Source of the DNA: JAVBUZ01 sp031554725
GTDB taxonomy: Bacteria > Bacillota > Clostridia > Lachnospirales > Lachnospiraceae
DNA: 42,075 bases
Direction: 5' to 3'
Assembly: GCA_031554725.1 (NCBI GenBank)
Contig: JAVBUZ010000061.1
Coordinates: 1 to 42,075 of the forward strand
Every line of letters begins with the position of its first letter. The first letter of the stretch is position 1. Shown here one piece after another: positions 16,033 through 24,386 of the stretch. The position numbers were made by a program, and so were the translations under genes. The notes under the pieces were generated by a model. The model made no database searches. It worked only from the letters and a program-made list of their open reading frames with translations, and had not been told where the DNA came from.

Positions 16033-16127
16033 ATCCCCTTCTCCTACTACTAACTTTTTCAATAAATAATTAGCGTTATTTTAGCATTTTAAGGGCTAAA
16101 AATCAAGATGATACCTTCCCGCGATAG

Positions 16128-16742
16128 TTAGCCTTTCTTTCTATCCATTACCCTGCAAAATACCACCGCCACAAAAGAGCTAAATAGTGTTGCTATAATT
16201 GCAGGTGTAATTATAGCCGCTGGATTTGCACTGCCATACTGGCTTCTGTAGGCTATCATATTTACAGGTATTAGCTGTAGGGAGGACACATTCATAATTA
16301 GAAAGACACACATTTCCTTGCTTGCCACTCGTTCCTTATTTTTTCCATCTAAGTATGCAGGATTTCCCCTTTCTTCCTCCAGCTTGGCAAGAGCCTCCAT
16401 GGCTTTAAGCCCAGCCGGTGTACATGCCCAGCCAAGACCTAAAATGTTGGCAATAAAATTAGTTGCAATATATTTTCTAGCTAGATGCTCCTTGGGTATC
16501 TTCGGAAAAAGAAAAGATAAAAAGGGCTGAATTCCCTTGGTCAACTTTTCAATCAATCCTGCACTTTGTGCCACCTCCATAAGTCCCATCCAAAGTGCCA
16601 TTATTCCTGCCATGGTAATACAAAGGGATACTGCTTCACCTGCACTATCTAGCGCTGCATCTGTAACTGCGGCGATATTCCCTGTAAGTGCGGCGTAGAG
16701 TATCCCTAATAGAATCATTACTGCCCAAATATAATTTAACAT
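16128..16742 (-). CDS. spmA: spore maturation protein A
   Basis: The 204-residue membrane protein of the nucleoside-recognition (Gate) family matches SpmA. Diagnostic stretches are MAGIMALWMGLMEVAQSAG, ATNFIANILGLGWACTPAG and CVFLIMNVSSLQLIPVN. With SpmB it is needed for full dehydration of the spore core in Bacillus. The ATG is preceded by AAGG, and a sigma-E-like promoter lies upstream (16770-16798). Downstream, where spmB is expected within a few bases, there is a 95-base spacer with a weak hairpin (16079-16101). The inserted two-component kinase gene comes next. Both Spm proteins look intact, so the split does not seem to have destroyed them. Confidence 0.93.
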   Translation of the reverse strand: MLNYIWAVMILLGILYAALTGNIAAVTDAALDSAGEAVSLCITMAGIMALWMGLMEVAQSAGLIEKLTKGIQPFLSFLFPKIPKEHLARKYIATNFIANILGLGWACTPAGLKAMEALAKLEEERGNPAYLDGKNKERVASKEMCVFLIMNVSSLQLIPVNMIAYRSQYGSANPAAIITPAIIATLFSSFVAVVFCRVMDRKKG

Positions 16743-16769
16743 AAAAAACCTTATTTCTTCTTTTTATAG

Positions 16770-16798
16770 AAGATATGAAGCATTAAGCCATAATATCA
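16770..16798 (-). promoter_or_regulatory. candidate sigma-E-type promoter of spmA
   Basis: On the minus strand TGATATT (16792-16798) matches the sigma-E -35 consensus KMATATT at 6 of 7. It is followed after exactly 14 bases by CATATCTT (16770-16777), a partial match to CATACAnT. The -35 lies inside the end of the upstream GGDEF gene. It is independent of, but of the same type as, the one before spmB. Confidence 0.5.
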
Positions 16799-18690
16799 CT
16801 AATATTCATTTTGTGACAATACTTATCCATATACATAAGCTCATCAGCTCTTTTCATAAAAAAGTCTAGGTTATTTTCTTGAATAATGCCTGAATAATGC
16901 CCTATGCTTGCCTGCAATTGGTATTTCTTTTCTGAGGTTTCATTATATTCATCTAGTTTAGAGCGAATGGCTTTTACAATTTCCTTTTCTCTATCCTGCA
17001 CATTATCTCCCACAAGCGTAATAATAAATTCATCTCCACCAATTCTTGCAGCTAGCTCTCCTCTTGAAATTACATTTCCAAGTATTGTGGCAAAGTTATA
17101 TAACGCCTCGTCACCCTCTGCATGACCATAGGTGTCATTTATCTTTTTTAAATTATCCATGTCCATGGATATAAGTAATAGGCCTTTATTCTTATTATTT
17201 TCCATAATTCTTGAGATAATATTATTGAACCCATTTCTGTTAAGTAAGCCCGATAAAGCATCTTTCATATAAACATCCTGCAGGTGTATTCTGTTTCTAT
17301 GTGTCTCCATAAGATATCTGGAGTTAACTAAATAGGAAGAGAATAGCGGATAGGAAAAGTTATCCACATCAAAGCTCACCGCCTGATATCCTACCGTTGC
17401 TCCATTTAAATGAAGTGGCACCACCATAAGGGCTTCCCCCGACTCTAATATTTCATATAGTTCAGGAACAATGTCACCAAAGGAAATACTTGTATCAAAG
17501 TCGATTGGCTTTTGCGCCGTAGCTCTATATACCCTTAGCTTACTATCATATCTTCCAAGCCCTATATATTCCTTTTCTCTATGAACATCTGTCATATAAC
17601 GAATAAAATCATCGTTAATACAACACCATAGGTTCGTATAATTCATCAAGGTAAGATAGCTAGGAATGGAAGAAATCACTTTTCTTAGGTCCTCTTCATG
17701 TCCCAGATTTGATACCATTAAGTTCATCGCATTATGAAAACGTGTTTCAATGTAAAGCTGATATTTTATCTTTACTACTTCTGATGGTGAGTCCAGCACA
17801 TCTAGTCCATTACAGCCACAGGACGTACCTATCTGCATCTTATTGCAGATAACAAGCATTTCATCCCTTTTTTCTTTCTCTTTTTCAATCATATCAAAAA
17901 CAATTTCTATCATTTCGCCATAATTGCAAGATACCGTTGTCAGCCTCGGCCTATGATATTGCTCCAAAACAATGCCATCAAATCCACTTACTGCAACATC
18001 CATTGGTACACGATAGCCTTTTTCCTTTAGGCAGTCGCATACCGTATGAGCCATGGAATCATTTACGCAAATAATGGCCTCTGGCATAGGAAGTGGCGAG
18101 GCAAGCATTTCCTCCATTGCTTCTTTCGTTGGATCTTCCCAAAAGCCTCCGTAGTAAACACGCTCTTCTTCGAAAGCCATTCCATTTTCCTCAAGTACCT
18201 CTTTAAATGCTTCTAGGCGAGTTTCAGAGAATTTATTCCCTTTCATTCCAGCCATAAAATTGACTCTTCGATAATTATGAAACTCTATCATGTGCTTCAC
18301 AACCATTTTAAACGAATCCCTATAGTCATATGTTAAATTAGTACAACCTGCGGTTTCTTTATCTATTGCATATACCGGAACTTCTGCCACATTGGCACGT
18401 TCCACCATGGCATTTAGGTCTTCCTCCTTTTTAAAGGACTCCGTCATAACAACAATGGCGTCAAAACGAGCCACATCTATTGCATCAAAAATTTTCTTTT
18501 CACCCATGTCATTAATGTCATCATAATAAAAATCTGATAACGTAGAAAAGAACACAACCTTGCAGTTGTGTTCCTTACTTATTTTTTGAGCGACCTTAAT
18601 AAAACGTATCTGCTCTTCATTTGCAAAGCAAGATAGACAAAAGGCCACAACCTTATATGATTTACCATCTGAATATTTTTGAACCGCCAC
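16783..18690 (-). CDS. cytoplasmic periplasmic-binding-protein-fold / GGDEF diguanylate cyclase
   Basis: The 635-residue protein has no signal peptide or TM helix. Residues about 10-285 are a LacI/PBP1-like ligand-binding fold (DAIVVMTESF, PEAIICVNDSMAH, VAVSGFDGIVLEQYHRPRL) without the LacI helix-turn-helix. A short SCGCNG cysteine motif (about 290-295) follows, then a GAF-like region (about 310-460) and a GGDEF domain (about 470-630). The domain has intact RIGGDEF (549-555), SMDMDNLKKINDTYGH and an altered I-site (SRGE in place of RxxD). It likely makes c-di-GMP in response to a cytoplasmic small molecule, without product inhibition at the I-site. The GTG start follows GGGGG by about 10 bases. 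It has its own promoter and may be cotranscribed with spmA 40 bases downstream. Confidence 0.88.
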   Translation of the reverse strand: MAVQKYSDGKSYKVVAFCLSCFANEEQIRFIKVAQKISKEHNCKVVFFSTLSDFYYDDINDMGEKKIFDAIDVARFDAIVVMTESFKKEEDLNAMVERANVAEVPVYAIDKETAGCTNLTYDYRDSFKMVVKHMIEFHNYRRVNFMAGMKGNKFSETRLEAFKEVLEENGMAFEEERVYYGGFWEDPTKEAMEEMLASPLPMPEAIICVNDSMAHTVCDCLKEKGYRVPMDVAVSGFDGIVLEQYHRPRLTTVSCNYGEMIEIVFDMIEKEKEKRDEMLVICNKMQIGTSCGCNGLDVLDSPSEVVKIKYQLYIETRFHNAMNLMVSNLGHEEDLRKVISSIPSYLTLMNYTNLWCCINDDFIRYMTDVHREKEYIGLGRYDSKLRVYRATAQKPIDFDTSISFGDIVPELYEILESGEALMVVPLHLNGATVGYQAVSFDVDNFSYPLFSSYLVNSRYLMETHRNRIHLQDVYMKDALSGLLNRNGFNNIISRIMENNKNKGLLLISMDMDNLKKINDTYGHAEGDEALYNFATILGNVISRGELAARIGGDEFIITLVGDNVQDREKEIVKAIRSKLDEYNETSEKKYQLQASIGHYSGIIQENNLDFFMKRADELMYMDKYCHKMNISDIMA

Positions 18691-18741
18691 TCTATTTTTT
18701 CCCCCAAATTAAATGGAATTCTTACTATTTTATATGGGGGT

Positions 18742-18770
18742 ATTATAGCACACTTTACTCTACCATTCAA
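18742..18770 (-). promoter_or_regulatory. sigma-A-type promoter of the PBP-GGDEF gene
   Basis: On the minus strand TTGAAT (18765-18770) and TATAAT (18742-18747) are 17 bases apart. The -35 lies in the last codons of fabH. The transcript would begin near CCCCCA (18735-18740), complementary to the TGGGGG around the GGDEF gene's ribosome-binding site (18701-18706). The leader could therefore fold back on its own RBS. Confidence 0.65.
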
Positions 18771-19722
18771 GTAACGCCGTTCCCCAAGTTAAGCCCGCGC
18801 CAAATCCTGATAAAACTATTTTGTCTCCTCGCTTTAGCATTCCTTTTTGATTCATTTCATCTAAAAGAATCGGAACACTACCTGCCGATATATTTCCACA
18901 GTGGTCTAAACTAATTGGAAACTTATCTTCCGAAACATGCAATCTCTTTGCTACTGATTGGATAATACGAATATTCGCCTGATGTAGTACAAAATATGTA
19001 ACATCTTCAATTTTTATTCCAGCTTCTTCTATCGCTCTTTTAATAGAATCTGGAACTGTGCTCACAGCAAACTTATACACTTCCTGACCATCCATTGTAA
19101 CATAGCCTGGCACATAAGGGTTTTGCACTAAGGGATTATTGTTCGGTCTATTCTCGCAAATAAGTACCTTTCCCTTTTCCCCATCAGAGCCTTGATTATA
19201 TGCCAAAAGCCCTGTGTCAGAAGCTTGCACCACTGCCGCCCCTGCACCATCACCAAAAAGTACACAAGTGCTTCTATCGTCCCAATCCATAATCCTAGAT
19301 AGCGTTTCAGCACCTAGTACTAAGGCGTTTTTATAAATTCCAGTTTGTATATAAGCATATGCTGTATGTAATGCAAACATAAAACCAGAGCATGCTGCAT
19401 TTACATCAAATGCTACCGCTTTTGGGGCACCAATCTCAGCTTGAATCATGCATGCGGTAGAAGGAGTCACATAATCACTTGTAATTGTGCCTACGATTAT
19501 CAAATCCAAGTCTTCAGCCTTAATGCCCGCATTGGAAAGTGCCTTTCGAGAAGCCTCTACAGACATACTAGTAGTTGTTTCATCTTTTACCAGTCTTCTT
19601 TCTCTGATTCCAGTCCTACTAGCTATCCATTCATCTGAAGTTTCCATAATGGTGGACAAAAAATCATTTGTTACCACTGTTTCAGGCAAATGGCTTCCCG
19701 TTCCTATAATTCTAACTGTCAT
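18760..19722 (-). CDS. fabH: 3-oxoacyl-ACP synthase III
   Basis: FabH condenses acetyl- (or branched acyl-) CoA with malonyl-ACP to start fatty-acid synthesis. The 320-residue length is normal. The catalytic triad is visible: Cys111 in NAACSGFMFALH, His in VLHQANIRI and Asn in HCGNISAGS. The TSDEWIASRTGIRERR region is also typical. The ATG follows AGGAG. It is the last gene of the minus-strand fatty-acid cluster, 32 bases after the nitronate-monooxygenase-like gene. No terminator is evident between its end and the following GGDEF gene, whose promoter overlaps the end of fabH. Confidence 0.96.
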   Translation of the reverse strand: MTVRIIGTGSHLPETVVTNDFLSTIMETSDEWIASRTGIRERRLVKDETTTSMSVEASRKALSNAGIKAEDLDLIIVGTITSDYVTPSTACMIQAEIGAPKAVAFDVNAACSGFMFALHTAYAYIQTGIYKNALVLGAETLSRIMDWDDRSTCVLFGDGAGAAVVQASDTGLLAYNQGSDGEKGKVLICENRPNNNPLVQNPYVPGYVTMDGQEVYKFAVSTVPDSIKRAIEEAGIKIEDVTYFVLHQANIRIIQSVAKRLHVSEDKFPISLDHCGNISAGSVPILLDEMNQKGMLKRGDKIVLSGFGAGLTWGTALLEW

Positions 19723-19754
19723 TTCTATTCTCCTTGTATCGGATTTTCTTTATT

Positions 19755-20810
19755 TTAACGAAATTCATCCATAATATCTTTTACATGCTCTAGCTTTGTT
19801 GCTCTGTACGCATTTGTACCGCAAAATAGTAATGCCTCATCGGTCTTTCCAATCGCTGCATTTACTAGAGCTTCTGTAATGCAATAGGGTGTTTCTCCTG
19901 GATGACAGGTGCTTACACACATATGACATCTGCCGTGAGGAATTTTCCCCTCTTTTGCCCTTCTCATAAAAGGATTTAATATGGCTCTTCCCGGCATTCC
20001 CACCGGACTTTTTACGATTACGATATCCTCTTTATTTGCATCAATATATGTCTGTTTATACTCTTTTGACGCATCACATTCATAGGTCGTCACAAATCGT
20101 GTTGCCATTTGTACCGCACTTGCTCCTATACGAAAGGCATGCTCTGCATCCGCTCTTGTATAGATTCCGCCTGCAAGTGCAACTGGTATTTCTTTACCCA
20201 CTTGCTCCCCTAGCTCATTAACATGGGCAATAATGCTTTTTACTTCTTCATCAAAAAAGTTATTATCACTCATTTCTTCAAGCTGCTCAACCGAAAATCC
20301 CAAATGCCCCCCAGCCTTTGGACCTTCGATAACAATCATATCTGGAACTCTATTATATTTTTTTAGCCAATATTTACAAATTACCTGTGCTGATTTTAAA
20401 CTAGAAACGATAGGTGCCAGCTTTGTTTTTGCACTTCCAACTATTTCTGGAAGCGCCATGGGCAAGCCTGCTCCGGAAATAATAAGGTCGACTCCTGCTT
20501 CTACGGCTGCCTTTACATATTCTTCGTATTTTTGAGTGGCTACCATTATATTTACCCCTATAATGCCACCTTTTGCAATATCCCTCGCCTTTGCAATCTC
20601 ATTCTTTATTGCTTCAAGATTTGCTTTAATTGGGTCCAAATCAAAAGTTGGATAAGAAAATCCTATCTGTGCTGTGGAAATTATGCCAACTCCGCCCTCA
20701 GCTGCAACTGCACCCGCAAGCCCTGACAAACTAACTCCTATACCCATTCCACCTTGAATTACAGGAATTTTTGCAACCAAATCTCCTATTTGCAGAGGTT
20801 TTAATTCCAT
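19755..20810 (-). CDS. nitronate monooxygenase / FabK-like flavoprotein
   Basis: The 351-residue TIM-barrel flavoprotein is of the nitronate monooxygenase/2-nitropropane dioxygenase family. FMN-binding segments are PVIQGGMGIGVS, SGAGLPMAL, IEGPKAGGHLGF (His169) and ALAGGIYTRADAEHAFRIGA. Unlike the true FabK at 24387, it has a C-terminal cysteine cluster (Cys295, 298, 302 and 310 in GRCHMCVSTCHPGETPYC). The cluster could bind a metal or Fe-S centre, or serve redox chemistry. Its place between fabZ and fabH suggests a role linked to acyl-ACP metabolism, perhaps a second reductase or removal of a toxic by-product. The exact reaction cannot be told from the sequence. Confidence 0.82.
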   Translation of the reverse strand: MELKPLQIGDLVAKIPVIQGGMGIGVSLSGLAGAVAAEGGVGIISTAQIGFSYPTFDLDPIKANLEAIKNEIAKARDIAKGGIIGVNIMVATQKYEEYVKAAVEAGVDLIISGAGLPMALPEIVGSAKTKLAPIVSSLKSAQVICKYWLKKYNRVPDMIVIEGPKAGGHLGFSVEQLEEMSDNNFFDEEVKSIIAHVNELGEQVGKEIPVALAGGIYTRADAEHAFRIGASAVQMATRFVTTYECDASKEYKQTYIDANKEDIVIVKSPVGMPGRAILNPFMRRAKEGKIPHGRCHMCVSTCHPGETPYCITEALVNAAIGKTDEALLFCGTNAYRATKLEHVKDIMDEFR

Positions 20811-20830
20811 TTTTTTATACCCTTCCTATG

Positions 20831-21262
20831 TTACTTGCCAAGTGCAAAAGTTAGTTCTGCCTGCACAACTAACTTATCATTTACATAGGCTTTTGCACTT
20901 CCTACACCAATAGGACCTTTCACTTTAATAATCTCGGTTTCTAGCATAAGTACATCGCCAGGAACTACTTTTCCCTTAAATTTCGCTGAATTTATAGCAC
21001 CAAAGTACGCCACTTTTCCTTTATTCTCCGGTAAGCTTAGCATGGCAACTGCTCCTGTTTGTGCTAATGCCTCTATAATTAACACACCTGGCATAACAGG
21101 CTCCTGTGGAAAATGCCCTGCAAAAAATGGTTCATTGTAAGTAACACATTTTTTTGCAACCGCTTTTACCCCTGGTTCCAATTCCTCGATAGTATCTAAT
21201 AGCATAAATGGCTGTCTATGTGGAATAATTTCCATAATCTGAGTTGTGGTTAATACTGACAT
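20831..21262 (-). CDS. fabZ: 3-hydroxyacyl-ACP dehydratase
   Basis: FabZ removes water from 3-hydroxyacyl-ACP to give trans-2-enoyl-ACP. At 143 residues the length is typical. The hot-dog fold is recognised by IIPHRQPFMLLD. The catalytic pair is His50 in FFAGHFPQEPVMPGV and Glu64 in LIIEALAQTG. It lies 37 bases after fabF and 20 bases before the nitronate-monooxygenase-like gene. It is translated from ATG within the same transcript as fabD, fabG and fabF. No fabA or fabM isomerase is seen in the window. Confidence 0.96.
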   Translation of the reverse strand: MSVLTTTQIMEIIPHRQPFMLLDTIEELEPGVKAVAKKCVTYNEPFFAGHFPQEPVMPGVLIIEALAQTGAVAMLSLPENKGKVAYFGAINSAKFKGKVVPGDVLMLETEIIKVKGPIGVGSAKAYVNDKLVVQAELTFALGK

Positions 21263-21299
21263 TATTTCATGCTCCTTTCAAAATCATATGAGTTCTTTC

Positions 21300-22535
21300 T
21301 TAAGCTTCATATCTCTTTACGAGAATACTTGCATTGTGTCCGCCAAAACCTAATGAGTTTGACAGAGCATAGTTAAACTCACCCTTTACAGGCTCCTTGC
21401 AGTAATCTAAATCACATTCTTCATCTGGTACTTGATATCCTACTGTTTTATGAATAAAGCCTTCTTCTAACTCTTTTACGCATGTGATAAACTCAATTGC
21501 TCCAGCCGCACCTAGTAGGTGACCCACCATAGATTTTGTTGAATTAATCTTTATGTCTTTTGCATGATCTCCAAAAGCTAGTTTAATTGCTCTTGTTTCA
21601 AATAAGTCATTGTGATGTGTGCTTGTTCCATGAGCATTAATGTATGTAATCTGCTCTTTTGTGATTCCTGCATCACAAACAGCGTTTTCCATTGCTCTTG
21701 CAGCACCGGAACCGTCTTCTGCTGGAGAAGTAATATGGTATGCATCTGCAGTACAGCCATAGCCAACCACTTCTGCGTAAATCTTTGCTCCACGTTTTTT
21801 AGCATGCTCTAATTCTTCTAAAACTACAACTGCTGCCCCTTCGCCCATAACAAAGCCACTTCTTTCCTTATCAAAAGGAATCGAGCATCTTGCTGGATCT
21901 TCAGAAGATGTTAGTGCGGTAAGTGCTGTAAATCCAGAGACACCAATTGGTGTTATACTACTTTCAGTACCACCTGCTACCATAATATCAGCCTCTCCGT
22001 ACTGAATGCTTCTAAAAGCTTCACCAATAGAGTTTGTTCCTGTTGCGCATGCAGTTACTACGTTAATATTTTTTCCTTTTAATCCGTACTGGATAGATAC
22101 ATTTCCTGCTGCCATATTACAAATCATAAGTGGGACTAATAATGGATTTACTCTATTAGGACCTTTTTCCAATAATTTTGCATGTTCTCTTTCCACTGCT
22201 TGTAAAGAGCCAATTCCAGAGCCTACAGATACACCAACGCGGAAAGGATCTTCTTTTTCCATATCTACTTTTGCATCCTCAAGGGCTTCCTTGGTTGCGG
22301 CAACAGCATACTGGCAAAACAGTTCCATTCTTTTTGCTGCCTTAAAGTCCATAAAATCTTTTGCATCGAAGTTTTTTACTTCCGCTGCAATTTTACACTT
22401 ATATTCAGAAACATCAAATTTTGTTATTTCAGCAAATCCGGTCTTTTCTTCTTTTACACCATTCCAAAACTCTTCTACACTTAATCCAATGGGGGTAATC
22501 GCACCCATACCTGTTACAACAACTCTTTTACTCAT
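21300..22535 (-). CDS. fabF: 3-oxoacyl-ACP synthase II
   Basis: FabF elongates acyl-ACP with malonyl-ACP. The 411-residue thiolase-fold protein has Cys163 in VTACATGTNSIG and two histidines, in NAHGTSTHHND and KSMVGHLLGAAGA. The C-terminal LGFGGHNASILVKRY is also diagnostic. It is the only elongating condensing enzyme in this cluster. It sits 32 bases after fabG and 37 before fabZ, fully in line with a single operon. Confidence 0.97.
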   Translation of the reverse strand: MSKRVVVTGMGAITPIGLSVEEFWNGVKEEKTGFAEITKFDVSEYKCKIAAEVKNFDAKDFMDFKAAKRMELFCQYAVAATKEALEDAKVDMEKEDPFRVGVSVGSGIGSLQAVEREHAKLLEKGPNRVNPLLVPLMICNMAAGNVSIQYGLKGKNINVVTACATGTNSIGEAFRSIQYGEADIMVAGGTESSITPIGVSGFTALTALTSSEDPARCSIPFDKERSGFVMGEGAAVVVLEELEHAKKRGAKIYAEVVGYGCTADAYHITSPAEDGSGAARAMENAVCDAGITKEQITYINAHGTSTHHNDLFETRAIKLAFGDHAKDIKINSTKSMVGHLLGAAGAIEFITCVKELEEGFIHKTVGYQVPDEECDLDYCKEPVKGEFNYALSNSLGFGGHNASILVKRYEA

Positions 22536-22567
22536 ATCAATAACCTTGCCTCTCCAAATTTATACTT

Positions 22568-23308
22568 TTACATGTACATGCCGCCATCTACAGATATAAC
22601 CTGACCTGTAATGTACGCTGCTTTTTCACTAGCTAAAAAAGCTACTGTTTCTGCTATATCAATAGGATTTCCGATTTTCTTTAGAGGAATTTGTGTGATG
22701 GTTGCCTCTTTTGCAGCGTCACTCATTGCCTGTGTCATTTCTGTATCAATAAATCCTGGTGCCACTGCATTTGCTGTAATTCCTCGGCTAGCTAATTCTC
22801 TTGCAACGCTTTTAGTAAGTCCAATCACGCCTGCTTTACTTGCGGCATAATTTGCCTGACCTGCATTTCCAAGAAGACCTGTTACAGAAGTTAAATTAAT
22901 AATTCTTCCTGCTTTTTGCTTTAGAAATGGGCGATACATATGCTTAATCGTATTGAATGTTCCCTTTAAATTTGTATCAATTACATCATCAAAATCCTGC
23001 TCCGATATCTTCATAACTAGATTGTCACGAGTGATTCCTGCATTATTTACTAATATATCAATATGGCCGTATTTTTCTAGCATTTGGTTTATCATAACAC
23101 CACAAGCCTCAAAATCTGCTACGCTACATTGGATATGCTCTGCATTTCCTCCAGCTGCTTTTATTTCTGCTACTACTTCTTCGGCTTTTTCTTTTGAACC
23201 ATTGTAATTCACTATAACGGTTGCACCATACTGCGCAAGTGTCTTTGCAATTTGACTGCCAATTCCTCTGCTGGCTCCTGTTACTAAGGCTACCTTTCCT
23301 GTCAGCAT
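22568..23308 (-). CDS. fabG: 3-oxoacyl-ACP reductase
   Basis: FabG is the NADPH-dependent ketoacyl-ACP reductase. The 246-residue short-chain dehydrogenase has TGASRGIG (11-17) for cofactor binding, NNAG (88-91), a catalytic Ser in LTSVTG and Tyr154-x3-Lys158 in NYAASKAG. It ends in the usual VDGGMYM. The gap to the preceding fabD is only 17 bases. Confidence 0.96.
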   Translation of the reverse strand: MLTGKVALVTGASRGIGSQIAKTLAQYGATVIVNYNGSKEKAEEVVAEIKAAGGNAEHIQCSVADFEACGVMINQMLEKYGHIDILVNNAGITRDNLVMKISEQDFDDVIDTNLKGTFNTIKHMYRPFLKQKAGRIINLTSVTGLLGNAGQANYAASKAGVIGLTKSVARELASRGITANAVAPGFIDTEMTQAMSDAAKEATITQIPLKKIGNPIDIAETVAFLASEKAAYITGQVISVDGGMYM

Positions 23309-23325
23309 ATCCTTTTCCCCTTTTC

Positions 23326-24243
23326 TTATATTAAATCATTTAATTTATCTAGATCTTCCACTTTTTCAATATTGATAGTTGTTACCTCTTTATTGATTTT
23401 TTTGATAAAACCAGAAAGAGTTTTTCCCGGTCCAATTTCAACAAATGTATCAATGCCATCTTCTAACATTTTTTCAACTGTTTGTTGCCATCTAACGGAA
23501 GCAGAAACCTGCTGGGTTAATAATGCCTGTACTTGTTCTTTTTGGCTTACATATTCTGCTGTTACATTGGCAATGTATGGAATCTTAATATCTTTGATTT
23601 CTACTTCGTCTAAAACTTTTCCTAGCTTTTCTCCTGCACCTGCAAGCATAGGTGAATGAAAAGGCCCACTTACATTCAGCCTAATACATCTTTTTGCCCC
23701 TGCTTCGCTAAGCTTTGCTGATGCTACCGTTACAGCATCTTCTTCCCCAGTGATTACAATCTGACCTGGGCAATTGTAATTTGCTACTGTTACAATGCCT
23801 TCTGTTTCTTTACAGATTTGTTCAATAATTGATGTGTCTAAGCCAAGAACAGCTACCATCGCTCCACCATTTGGCACTGCTTCTTGCATATAGATTCCTC
23901 TTTGTCTAACTACGCGAAATACATCTTCTGGACTCATAACGCCACTGGCAACAAGTGCTCCATATTCTCCCAAGCTTAAGCCTGCTGTTACGACTGGCTT
24001 AATGCCTTTTTCTTCTACAGCCTTTAACATTGCTGTTTCAGCCGCGAGCATAGCGATCTGTGTATACTCGGTAATATTTATTTGTTCATTTTCTTCAAAG
24101 CATAGTGCCTCTACATCTACACCACTTGCCTTGCTTGCCAGTTCAAACATTTCCTTTGATATAGAAAGCTGATCATAAAAACCCTTTCCCATACCTACAT
24201 ATTGAGCTCCTTGCCCAGGAAAAACAAATGCTATTTTACTCAT
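23326..24243 (-). CDS. fabD: malonyl-CoA:ACP transacylase
   Basis: FabD moves malonyl from CoA to ACP. The 305-residue protein has FVFPGQGAQYVGMG, nucleophile Ser90 in AGLSLGEYGAL (the usual GHSxG reads GLSLG here), the Arg in RQRGIYMQ and the catalytic His in GPFHSPM. It is the first gene of a likely second transcription unit. The 143 bases before it hold a 23-bp perfect palindrome of the fatty-acid operator type and a hairpin that could terminate the acpP-fabK message. Confidence 0.95.
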   Translation of the reverse strand: MSKIAFVFPGQGAQYVGMGKGFYDQLSISKEMFELASKASGVDVEALCFEENEQINITEYTQIAMLAAETAMLKAVEEKGIKPVVTAGLSLGEYGALVASGVMSPEDVFRVVRQRGIYMQEAVPNGGAMVAVLGLDTSIIEQICKETEGIVTVANYNCPGQIVITGEEDAVTVASAKLSEAGAKRCIRLNVSGPFHSPMLAGAGEKLGKVLDEVEIKDIKIPYIANVTAEYVSQKEQVQALLTQQVSASVRWQQTVEKMLEDGIDTFVEIGPGKTLSGFIKKINKEVTTINIEKVEDLDKLNDLI

Positions 24244-24305
24244 ATCTATCCTCTTCCTCTAGCTTTATTGTCTATATATAAATTTTTTTATTTTCAATTT
24301 TATAT

Positions 24306-24328
24306 AATAGTTTGAGACTCAAACTATT
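24306..24328. promoter_or_regulatory. FabT-type operator upstream of fabD
   Basis: AATAGTTTGAG-A-CTCAAACTATT is a perfect 11+1+11 palindrome whose core is TTTGA-N3-TCAAA, the pattern bound by FabT (MarR family) in streptococci and lactococci. A second copy lies at the acpP promoter. It sits 63 bases before the fabD start in A/T-rich DNA. No regulator gene is seen in the window. Confidence 0.65.
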
Positions 24329-24340
24329 AAGTTTTTAAAT

Positions 24341-24363
24341 TGGAGGTCCGGTTTGGACCTCCA
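24341..24363 (-). terminator. hairpin after fabK, possible weak terminator
   Basis: TGGAGGTCC and GGACCTCCA form a perfect 9-bp stem with a 5-base loop, 24 bases past the fabK stop on the minus strand. The following bases (ATTTAAAAAC) are a poor T-tract. Termination may be partial, letting some acpP-fabK transcription run into fabD. Confidence 0.5.
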
Positions 24364-24386
24364 GTCACTTGTATCAAAATATGTAC

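Noticed and set aside
16033..16062. TTG start of the HisKA-type kinase
   Set aside because: A strong GTAGGAG lies 8 bases before the ATG at 16032, which is the better start.
4316..16127. Block between spmB and spmA as a transposon or integrative element
   Set aside because: No transposase, integrase, terminal repeats or target duplication could be seen; only an insertion or rearrangement of unknown mechanism is supported.
16783..18690. LacI-type transcription factor
   Set aside because: The ligand-binding fold is present, but there is no N-terminal helix-turn-helix and the C-terminus is a GGDEF domain.
22006..22599. 197-codon open frame on the plus strand
   Set aside because: It lies wholly antisense to fabF and the end of fabG, with no RBS and no recognisable fold; codon bias of fabF explains it.
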